Positions 24,201 to 52,100 of a DNA stretch of 64,000 nucleotides are shown piece after piece. The notes beneath the pieces were generated by a model. The model was not told where the DNA came from, ran no database searches, and saw nothing but the letters and a program-made list of their open reading frames with translations. This DNA comes from Osedax frankpressi (taxonomy: Eukaryota > Annelida > Polychaeta > Sabellida > Siboglinidae): contig OZ038315.1 of the NCBI GenBank assembly GCA_964035775.1, positions 1,163,459-1,227,458 on the forward strand. Direction: 5' to 3'. Each line of letters begins with the position of its first letter. Positions within the stretch are counted from its first letter, which is position 1. The translations under genes and the position numbers were made by a program.

Positions 24201-27200
24201 CTACCATAGCCACTAACTTACCATAGCCACTAACCTACCATAGCCACTAACCTACCATAGCCACTAACCTACCATAGCCGCTTGTCTACCATAGCTACTA
24301 ACCTACCATAGCCACTAACCTACCATAGCTACTAACCTACCATAGCCACTAACCTACCATAGCCACTAACCTACCATAGCCACTAACCTACCATAGCCAC
24401 TAACCTACCATAGCCACTAACCTACCATAGCCACTAACCTACCATAGCCACTAACCTACCATAGCCACTAGCTTACCATAGCCACTAGCCTACCATAGCC
24501 ACTAACCTACCACAGCCACTAGCCTACAATAGCCACTAACCTACCATAGCCACTAACCTACCATAGCCACTAACCTACCATAGCCACTAACCTACCATAA
24601 CCACTAGCCTACCATAGCCACTAACCTACCATAGCCACTAACCTACCATAGCCACTAACCTAACATAGCCACTAACTTACCATAGCCACTAACCTACCAT
24701 AGCCACTAACCTACCATAGCCACTAACCTACCATAGCCACTAACCTACCATAGCCACTAACCTACCATAGCCACTAGCCTACCATAGCCATTAACCTACC
24801 ATAGCCACTAACCTACCATAGCCACTAACCTACCATAGCCACTAACCTAACATAGCCACTAACTTAGTCACTAGCCACTAGCCTACCATAGCCACTAACC
24901 TACCATAGCCACTAACCTACCATAGCCACTAACCTACCATAGCCACTAACCTACCATAGCCACTAACCTACCATAGCCACTAACCTACCATAGCCACTAG
25001 CCTAACATAGCCACTAACTTACCATAGCCACTAACCTACCATAGCCACTAACCTACCATATCCACTAACCTACCATAGCCACTAACCTACCATAGCCACT
25101 AACCTACCATAGCAACTAACCTACCATAGCCACTAACCTACCATAGCCAATAGCCTAACATAGCCACTAACTTACCATAGCCACTAACCTACCATAGCCA
25201 CTAACCTACCATATCCACTAACCTACCATAGCCACTAACCTACCATAGCCACTAACCTACCATAGCCACTAACTTAACATAGCCACTAACTTACCATAGC
25301 CACTAACCTACCATAACCACTAGCCTACCATAGCCACTAACCTACCATAGCCACTAACTTAACATAGCCACTAACCTACCATAGCCACTAACCTACCATA
25401 GCATAACTTAGTCACTAGCCACTAGCCTACCATAGCCACTAACCTACCATAGCCACTAACCTACCATAGCCGCTAACCTACCATAGCCACTAACCTACCA
25501 TAACCACTAGCCTACCATAGCCACTAACCTACCATAGCCACTAACCTACCATAGCCACTAACCTACCATAGCCACTAACCTACCATAGCCACTAACCTAC
25601 CATAGCCACTAACCTACCATAGCCACTAACCTACCATAGCCACTAACCTACCATAGCCACTAGCCTACCATAGCCACTAACCTACCATAACCACTAGCCT
25701 ACCATAGCCACTAACCTACCATAGCCACTAACCTACCATAGCCACTAACCTACCATAGCATAACTTAGTCACTAGCCACTAGCCTACCATAGCCACTAAC
25801 CTACCATAGCCACTAACCTACCATAGCCACTAACCTACCATAGCAACTAACCTACCATAGCCACTAACCTACCATAGCCACTAGCCTAACATAGCCACTA
25901 ACTTACTATAGCCACTAACCTACCATAGCCACTAACCTACCATATCCACTAACCTACCATAGCCACTAACCTACCATAGCCACTAACCTACCATAGCCAC
26001 TAACTTAACATAGCCACTAACCTACCATAGCCACTAACCTACCATAGCCACTAACTTAACATAGCCACTAACCTACCATAGCCACTAACCTACCATAGCC
26101 ACTAACCTACCATAGCCACTAACCTACCATAGCCACTAACCTACCATAGCCACTAACCTACCATAGCCACTAACCTACCATAGCCACTAACTTACCATAG
26201 CCGCTAACCTACCATAGCCACTAACCTACCATAACCACTAACCTACCATAGCCACTAACCTACCATAGCCACTAACCTACCATAGCCACTAACCTACCAT
26301 AACCACTAGCCTACCATAGCCACTAACCTACCATAGCCACTAACCTACCATAGCCACTAGCTTAACATAGCCACTAACCTACCATAGCCACTAACCTACC
26401 ATAGCCACTAACCTACCATAGCCACTAACCTACCATAGCCACTAGCCTAACATAGCCACTAACTTACCATAGCCACTAACCTACCATAGCCACTAACCTA
26501 CCATAGCCACTAACCTACCATAACCACTAGCCTACCGTAGCCACTAACCTACCATAGCCACTAACCTACCATAGCCACTAGCTTAACATAGCCACTAACC
26601 TACCATAGCCACTAACCTACCATAGCCACTAACCTACCATAGCCACTAACCTACCATAGCCACTAACCTACCATAGCCACTAACCTACCATAGCCTCTAA
26701 CCTACCATAGCCACTAGCCTACCATAGCCACTAACTTACCATAGCCACTAACCTACCATAGCCACTAACCTACCATAGCCACTAACCTACCATAGCCACT
26801 AACCTACCATAGCCACTAACCTACCATAGCCTCTAACCTACCATAGCCACTATCCTACCATAGCCACTAACTTACCATAGCCACTAACCTACCATAGCCA
26901 CTAACCTACCATAGCCACTAACTTACCATAGCCACTAACCTACCATAGCCACTAACCTACCATAGCCACTAACCTACCATAACCACTAGCCTACCGTAGC
27001 CACTAACCTACCATAGCCACTAACCTACCATAGCCACTAGCTTAACATAGCCACTAACCTACCATAGCCACTAACCTACCATAGCCACTAACCTACCATA
27101 GCCACTAACCTACCATAGCCACTAACCTACCATAGCCACTAACCTACCATAGCCTCTAACCTACCATAGCCACTAGCCTACCATAGCCACTAACTTACCA

Positions 27201-27485
27201 TAGCCACTAACCTACCATAGCCACTAACCTACCATAGCCACTAACCTACCATAGCCACTAACCTACCATAGCCACTAACCTACCATAGCCTCTAACCTAC
27301 CATAGCCACTATCCTACCATAGCCACTAACTTACTATAGCCACTAACCTACCATAGCCACTAACCTACCATAGCCACTAACCTACCATAGCCACTAGCCT
27401 ACCATAGCCACTAACCTACCATAGCTACTAACCTACCATAGCCACTAACCTACCATAGCCACTAGTCTACCATAGCATGACTTAG
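21258..27485. repeat. 17-bp satellite CCACTAACCTACCATAG, >6.2 kb, ~365 copies, truncated by gap
   Basis: Continuous array of a 17-mer with recurrent variants (CTAACTTACC, CTAACCTAACATAG, CCGCTAGTCTACC, CATAACCACTAGCC, CATATCC). An insertion-type variant, CATAGCATAACTTAGTCACTA, recurs at about 22761, 25398 and 25755, with related forms near 24862 and 27471. Long stretches of the same variant order recur, which indicates higher-order repeats. The array runs directly into the N gap, so its true length is unknown. Confidence 0.98.
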
Positions 27486-27685
27486 NNNNNNNNNNNNNNN
27501 NNNNNNNNNNNNNNNNNNNNNNNNNNNNNNNNNNNNNNNNNNNNNNNNNNNNNNNNNNNNNNNNNNNNNNNNNNNNNNNNNNNNNNNNNNNNNNNNNNNN
27601 NNNNNNNNNNNNNNNNNNNNNNNNNNNNNNNNNNNNNNNNNNNNNNNNNNNNNNNNNNNNNNNNNNNNNNNNNNNNNNNNNNNNN
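27486..27685. other. Assembly gap (200 N)
   Basis: Exactly 200 N, a round number typical of a scaffold join of unknown size. Sequence on the right side is unique, not satellite. Confidence 0.99.
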
Positions 27686-27811
27686 GGTTACGGCATTGTT
27701 TCCAAGCCTGTTATCTTATTCATATTATACTGTTATTATATATTGTTTTTACCGTTAATCTACAGTGACATAGATATTATAATTCGTACATGCATACGAT
27801 GCTCATTAGTA

Positions 27812-27893
27812 ATCTCTTTATTATAACTAAATACTTTATTATAACTAAATACTTTATTATAACTAAATACTTTATTATAACTAAATACTTTAT
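27812..27893. repeat. 18-bp repeat CTTTATTATAACTAAATA, ~4.5 copies
   Basis: Short perfect array to the right of the gap. Confidence 0.9.
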
Positions 27894-28140
27894 TATTTAC
27901 ACTTACACTTTACCCTTACTTCATTATAGTTTCTGACACTCAAAAACATAACAAAATAAATTAATATAAAAATAATAGTAAACTTACGCTACCTAACCTC
28001 GGCTATTGTTCTTCAGTTTGGAATACATGAAATAAGGTACATACTCTCAATTACATGTATTCACAAGTTCAAGGAAATTTACATGAAGTATCTATGCCAC
28101 ATCACACTTACATGTAAATACGTATCACAACAGAATAGAA

Positions 28141-28646
28141 CTACTCAATAACCTACTCAATAACCTACTCAATAACCTACTCAATAACCTACTCAATAAC
28201 CTACTCAATAACCTACTCAATAACCTACTCAATAACCTACTCAATAACCTACTCAATAACCTACTCAATAACCTACTCAATAACCTACTCAATAACCTAC
28301 TCAATAACCTACTCAATAACCTACTCAATAACCTACTCAATAACCTACTCAATAACCTACTCAATAACCTACTCAATAACCTACTCAATAACCTACTCAA
28401 TAACCTACTCAATAACCTACTCAATAACCTACTCAATAACCTACTCAATAACCTACTCAATAACCTACTCAATAACCTACTCAATAACCTACTCAATAAC
28501 CTACTCAATAACCTACTCAATAACCTACTCAATAACCTACTCAATAACCTACTCAATAACCTACTCAATAACCTATTCAATAACCTACTCAATAACCTAC
28601 TCAATAACCTACTCAATAACCTACTCAATAACCTACTTAATAACCC
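28141..28646. repeat. 12-bp satellite CTACTCAATAAC, ~42 copies
   Basis: Almost invariant 12-mer (two or three single-base variants). On the minus strand it encodes an endless LLSR frame, which is a repeat artefact. Confidence 0.98.
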
Positions 28647-28649
28647 ACT

Positions 28650-29140
28650 CATAGCCTTATATTAACCTATAGTAACACACTCTATCAAGCGCATATCATA
28701 TAGATTCCATTTAACTTAATATTACAGTAATCTAAATATAGATTGGAATGTATGTATATTATATATTGCATTATAACCTATGCATTGGTTCTATAGGAAA
28801 GCGGCCATTTTTTTTTGACAAGATAACTGATCTTTTGATGCGACAGAGCGAACGAATTCACATAACTCCGTTTTCATAAGCACGAGAGTTGATTATGTCA
28901 TCGAATGGCATATATTGTCTGATGCCATGACCCATTGTACTATAGCACACACACACCTACAATAACATACCTAGTATCGCAGACCCAACACCAATGTAAA
29001 CCTATTATCTTATCTAAAACAAATTCACTTCCGTTAATATTCCTAGACTTACATAACCACCGACACCATCCTAAAAGCCATTCCCAACACCATTACCCAC
29101 TATCGCCCCTACTTTATTAAATAACATTCTAGGCCCCTCG
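28650..29140. other. Intergenic DNA, nothing recognised
   Basis: Mixed composition with a T-run at 28809 and no gene or array. Confidence 0.5.
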
Positions 29141-29148
29141 TGTATAGG

Positions 29149-29265
29149 TATGCGCGCGTGCGTACGTACGTGTGTTGCATGTATGTGTGTGTACGTGCGT
29201 GTATATATGCGCGTATGCGTGCGTGCGTGCGTGCGTGCGTGTGTACGTGCGTGCGTGCGTGTATA
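29149..29265. repeat. (GCGT)n/(GTGC)n-rich alternating purine-pyrimidine tract
   Basis: About 115 bp of GCGTGCGTGCGTGC alternation with ACGTACGT inserts; a candidate Z-DNA-forming sequence, about 100 bp from a long TA tract. Confidence 0.9.
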
Positions 29266-29364
29266 TCTGAATCTCGAAACTTGACCAAAATATGTCATTG
29301 GAGCCACCTTTTTGATAAACACTGTAATTGTTGAAACAATATATCTTCTGAATATTTATATATC

Positions 29365-29372
29365 TACATGTC

Positions 29373-29442
<70 letters not shown>

Positions 29443-29443
29443 C

Positions 29444-29518
<75 letters not shown>

Positions 29519-29525
29519 TATATGT
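29365..29525. repeat. (TA)n tract with regular ATG/CAT interruptions
   Basis: TA alternation broken by single G or C bases (TATGTA, TACATA) at semi-regular intervals. Confidence 0.95.
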
Positions 29526-29579
29526 CTATACAACTAGTCCGGCAACCCAGTAACCTCCTAAGTAATTACGTTCAATAAC

Positions 29580-29935
29580 TGTATATCAGGCATTGCTGGG
29601 ATACAGTGTATCTGTCACGTGGTGACCCAGGTACACAATCCGCTGTTTGTTTATGTCCCGGGAGTTCTGCTAACCCTATGTTATGTTATGTTATGTTATG
29701 TTACCCATCCACATAGATACGAGTAACGGTAACGTCATATCGATAACGTCACTCGATCCCGATGATTATCTTATACATGTAGAATTAGTGTTACCTAAAC
29801 CATACGTCTCCAACACTCGGCGAACCTACACCCTACGCAAGCATGTATACCGACATATAGGCCACGCACTCCAGCTAAACACCGACCACACACTCACTCG
29901 CACTCGCACGTCGCTCTCTGTGTAACTGTTTTTTA
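29580..29935. promoter_or_regulatory. CpG-rich non-repetitive island upstream of the Mastermind gene
   Basis: An island of balanced composition between TA tracts, with a short TTATG repeat (29678-29702) and two AACGTCA motifs (around 29731 and 29745). It has an 80-codon plus-strand open frame (29683-29925, contains SITSLDPDDYLIHVELVLPK) that I do not recognise. It lies about 1.8 kb before the Mastermind start. It could be a promoter or upstream exon; unsupported by homology. Confidence 0.3.
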
Positions 29936-29992
29936 TCAGAAATTTATCTATTTGGTTCAGTGAAGAAAACATTATAAGATTTATAGCCTCTA

Positions 29993-29994
<2 letters not shown>

Positions 29995-30030
<36 letters not shown>
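29995..30030. repeat. (TA)n microsatellite
   Basis: Pure TA, about 36 bp. Confidence 0.95.
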
Positions 30031-30032
<2 letters not shown>

Positions 30033-30344
30033 CTATATTCTTATACACCTTACACCACACATTAACATCCCAGTCTAAGATTTATGGAGGTTTGATAACA
30101 AACCTAGGAGGTTTTCAATATTTTTTGTATCTAATATATTAACTCGCAATCCCCACACATGCATACACATTGGTACGCACGTACATATATATGCGTGCGT
30201 AGAAATACACACACTTACACACATACACATATATATGATCTACTATATATAGTACTTCATGGAATGTATGTAATATATTATATAATTGATGTGCTTCCTC
30301 ATCGCAGTCTACCTGGAAATTGAATACCTAAACAAATTAAACAT

Positions 30345-31450
30345 TAATACGTAATAGATATCTTCTCACTTATCACAGTCTCGCTAAATATCTTCTCACT
30401 TAATACTGACTCATTAAATATCTTCTCACTTAACACAGTCTCGCTAAATATCTTCTCACTTAAAACTGACTCATTAAATATCTTCTCACTTAACACAGTC
30501 TCACAAAATATCTTCTCACTTAATATTGTCTAACAAAATATCTTCTTACTTAATAATATCTCACTAAATATCTCATTTAAAACACACTCACTAAATATTT
30601 TCTCACTTGACACATTCTCACTAAATATTTTCTCACTTGACACATTCTCACTAAATATTTTCGCACTTAATAAAATCTCACTAAATATCTTCTCATTTAA
30701 CAAAATATCACTAAATATCTTCTCACTTAACACAGTCTTACCAAGTATCTTCTATTTTAACACAGTCTCACTAAATATCTTCTCACTAAATGTTGTCTCA
30801 CAAAACATCTCATAGAACACACACTCACTAAATATTTTCTCACTTAATACTGACTCAATAAATATATTCTCAATTATAATAGTCTCACTAAATATATTCT
30901 CATTTAACTCGGTTTCACTAAATATCTACTCACCTAACTATGTCTTTCTAATTATAGTCTCACTAAATACTGTCATACTAAGTATCTTCTCACTAAATAC
31001 TGTCTTACTAAATATCTTCTCACTAAATATCTTCTCACTCAACACAGTCTCACTAAATATGTTCTCATTTAACTCAGTCCCATTAAATATCTTCTCATTT
31101 AACACAGTCTCACAAAATATCTTCTCACTTAACACATCCTCACTAAGTATGTTCACATTATATACTATCTCACTAAATATCTCATTTAACACATACTCAC
31201 TAAATATATTCTCACTTAACACATTCTTATTAAATATTACTTAACACATTCTCACTAATTATCTTCTCATTTAATACAGACTCACTAATTATCATCTCAC
31301 TTAACACAGTCTCGCTAACTATCTTCTCATTTAATACAGACTCACTAATTATCATCTCAATTAATAAAATATCACTAAATATATTCTCAATGAACACACT
31401 TACTAAATATCTTCTCACTTAACACAGTCTCACTTAACACAGTCTCACTT
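30345..31450. repeat. ~30-bp degenerate satellite just upstream of the Mastermind start
   Basis: About 36 units built from CTCACTTAACACAGTC and TCACTAAATATCTTC, with much point variation and deletions. It ends about 210 bp before the ATG of the Mastermind exon 1. It can be read as open on both strands (SEKIFSE and similar) because of its unit, not because it is a gene. Confidence 0.95.
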
Positions 31451-31660
31451 AACGTTTAATAATTATCTAAAATTAATTGAGTTTATTTATAAAATCGAAT
31501 ATATTATTTCGTTTGTTTACCGTTATGCAGAACAATATTACACTCGATTTTAACGGCATTGCCTTAGGTATTGTAATTGCTACATTATGATATTGTTGTT
31601 ATCGGTATATAGATAATATAACCACATCAACCACGCAGCCCTGCGCCGAGATCGGTTTCT
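31451..31660 (+). promoter_or_regulatory. Presumed 5' flank / 5' UTR of the Mastermind gene
   Basis: A TATA-like TTTATAAAA sits near 31486-31494. A possible splice acceptor (GTTTACCGTTATGCAG) ends near 31528, so an upstream non-coding exon is possible. An in-frame stop at 31619 closes the reading frame before the ATG at 31661. Confidence 0.35.
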
Positions 31661-48637
<16,977 letters not shown>

Positions 48638-49112
48638 GGACATCATCCGGCATTCATAGGATTTCAATGTCTCCGTGTTCTTATCCTGTTACTTTTGTAA
48701 GCCCCGCCCCACGTTCCACCCCATTCTATATCAATTGTTATCCCCTACCCAGACATAACCGTTACGATCATATTTATGTTATTTATTGGGCCGCAAAAAA
48801 GGCAAAGTATTAAAATTACGCTAATTTATAAACATTCATTATAAACTGAATATAAACATCCGTTATAAACTGATTATAAACATGCTTTATAAACTGATTA
48901 TAAACTGTTATAAATTGTTTATAAACACCCGTTTATAGTGTGATTGTGCAATTGTATTATGATGTATTCAGTATGTAGATGAATTATAAATCAATTTAGA
49001 ATTTGTACATAATTAGAAAATGATAAATATATATAATGTTGTTTATGATTTATTATCCATGAGTATTCATATCAAATAAAATAAGAAATAAATGTGTACT
49101 CTATAATTAAAT
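48638..49112. other. Shared 3' region of the convergent Mastermind and DDX54 genes
   Basis: 475 bp between the two stop codons. Plus-strand AATAAA at 49075-49080 and 49087-49092 could serve Mastermind. TTTATT at 49049-49054 (AATAAA on minus) could serve DDX54. A short repeat of TATAAACTGATTATAAACA-type units lies at 48830-48935 in the presumed Mastermind 3' UTR. Confidence 0.6.
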
Positions 49113-52100
49113 TCACTTCCTTTTTCCGCGAATTGCATTTCTTTTTAATCGTTTTTCTTTTTGGTGCTTTTGGAAGTTCTGTACCTTATCTTTAGTTTTT
49201 CTAATCTTCAGAATTTCATCTCTTGACTTAAGTTCAGATTTAACACGAGATCCACTCCTCGATGATACCAGTGAAGAACCTCGCTGACCTCTAGTTTGAC
49301 CTCTAGTTTGACCACGACCATATTGACCTCTAGATTGACCTCTAGATTGACCTCTGGCTTGACCTCGGCTGCTTTGACCTCTTGTATTACCTCTACTATC
49401 CCTACTAAAATCTCTAGAATACGAGTTTGATCGATCATTATTTCGATTGTTCTCTCTATCGTGATCTGATCTATTTAACCCACCCCGACCTCTACCTCCA
49501 CGGCCTCTTGATTTTCCTCTACCTGAAAAATAAGAAAGAATAATATTAATAAAAAAAGATATACCTATTTATTAAATGAAATAATAAATCATATGATATA
49601 CTCACTCCTGTAATCTATTGCCTTCATGGGTCTCTCTTCTGGATCATCAAATTCCACAACTTTATTCTTATCCAACCACTCTTTATACCTAAAGACAAAT
49701 GATTAAATAAATTATGTAATAATCTTAGACTAAAACAATAATACATGATATACTAGCATACAAACAAATTAGATTTATAAGATGATTTTATCCATGTTCC
49801 ACTTTCAGTTAAAATTCTTTTTTTATTGCCTTCCTTTCCAGATTCATTTACAAATTTCTTTTTTTTTCTATCCCTATTTATAATTTTTAATAATTACTCT
49901 AGAAATATAAATTCCAATATTAATGATATTACAATAATAAATTATAAATATTCTATAAATAATTAATAATTTAAAATTCAATTTATTAATACCATTTCAT
50001 TTGGTTTTGTAGTTTCTTTGATCCATCATCATTGACCAATTCAAATGATTGACCGGCAACATCTTTCTCAAAACTATTACCCAAACTCAATCTGAATAAA
50101 TGAATTTTATAATGAATAACTATCGATGATGAACATAATCAATATGTTTTTATTAAATTCTTAATTGAATATGAATTTGTTATGCTATATAAATGAAGAT
50201 TATATCAATTTAGATATTCTAATTTTACAAACCCCTTTTCAGATTCAAAGTCTTTAGGTTTGTAGTTAATATAAACGTTATCTTCTGCATTTTTTGCAGC
50301 CTGTTTTTCTTGGTAGGAAAGAGCAGGTTTGGGTGCAACAATTGTAGTGAATACCTCCTGAAATGGTTCAATAATAATATAAAATAAATATCAAATAAAT
50401 ATCAAATATTTAAATCTCTATTTAAAATCATTAGATATTAACTAACATTAATATTAACTAATTAGAATTAACTAATAGATATTAACTAATTGTAGTTTAA
50501 CTTAATTTTTTGAATGAACATATTAATCAACATGTTATTTCATGTGATAATCAACCATATAATTTTGTATTCATTTAGAAAGATATTCATAAGATATTCA
50601 CATTCAGAATCATTACAATTCATTATTATTTATATTATTATTTACTTCTTCCATAAATTCAATTTATATTAATGCCATAAAATAACAATTATATTAAAAT
50701 TTTTTTTTGCGAATATTTAAGTTCTCAAATGTTTTCTAATTCAAATTCAGATCGACTTCCCAAAATGAATGTTATAATGAATGTTATAATGAATGTTATA
50801 ATGAATGTTATAATGAATGTTATAATGAATGTTATAATGAATGTTATAATGAATGTTATAATGAATGTTATAATGAATGTTATAATGAATGTTATAATGA
50901 ATGTTATAATGAATGTTATAATGAATGTTATAATGAATGTTATAATGAATGTTATAATGAATGTTATAATGAATGTTATAATGAATGTTATAATGAATGT
51001 TATAATGAATGTTATAATGAATGTTATAATGAATGTTATAATGAATGTTATAATGAATGTTATAATGAATGTTATAATGAATGTTATAATGAATGTTATA
51101 ATGAATGTTATAATGAATGTTATAATGAATGTTATAATGAATGTTATAATGAATGTTATAATGAATGTTATAATGAATGTTATAATGAATGTTATAATGA
51201 ATGTTATAATGAATGTTATAATGAATGTTATAATGAATGTTATAATGAATGTTATAATGAATGTTATAATGAATGTTATAATGAATGTTATAATGAATGT
51301 TATAATGAATGTTATAATGAATGTTATATTCATTTTAGTGAGTAGATGATTTTCTCATTCATTTTTATAGCGAATAGCATTTTTTCATTTTCAAAAAAAT
51401 AAACCATTAGTATCGAAAATAAATAAAGTATTAGAGTTTAAAGAACATGAAACAATACAGAATGTTAGTAGACAAACCCGGATATTATCTTCTTCCTCTT
51501 CTCCAAGGCATTTCATGCCAGCAAGGCGGTCACTTTTACTACCGTCATATTCGTTATTTTCTCTGACCAGTGCCTTCTTCTTTGTTGCCAGTTTTATGAT
51601 CTCTGTGTCTTTAATCCTTTTCTTTTTCATCATCTCATTACTTATTGTTTTACTCGTAGCATTGATTTCAAAGATGGTCTGAGCATTAATACCATTATTT
51701 AGTAGGACATTTATTTCATATAAAGATAAATAAAAGATAAATATTTTATTTAATAATTGTTCGCTATACAGAAGTTTATTCTATCTGAATTTATATATTT
51801 AATATGATACATTACAAGAGTTCAACAATGTTTGTATTAAAATAATGTTATTATGATTTTTTGACAAAATAAATTTCTCTATGAATATAATAATGATCAA
51901 TAATTATAATGTGAATATATTTTTCACGTAAATTGTATAAAAGAGTGATTCCCAATAAACTTTCGTAAATAGAAATATGTTCAATAATATTATTATGAAT
52001 TAGATTTAAAAAAAGATTAAATGCTCCTATCAAAATAGTTTCAACTAAAATGATATGTAATTGGAACTTGTAATAAATTAATAAATAAAAAAAGAAGAAG

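Noticed and set aside
21258-27485. Telomere-like repeat (CTAACC words)
   Set aside because: The unit is a strict 17-mer containing CTAACC only once; no run of a telomeric hexamer is present.
28125-28652. 175-codon poly-LLSR frame
   Set aside because: 12-bp repeat artefact with no flanking unique coding sequence.
49208-49438. 76-codon minus frame [11 protein letters not shown]
   Set aside because: Shadow frame over the RGQ-coding last exon of DDX54.
50725-51349. MNVI/FIIT repeat proteins of about 200 codons on both strands
   Set aside because: Perfect 12-bp satellite within a confirmed DDX54 intron.
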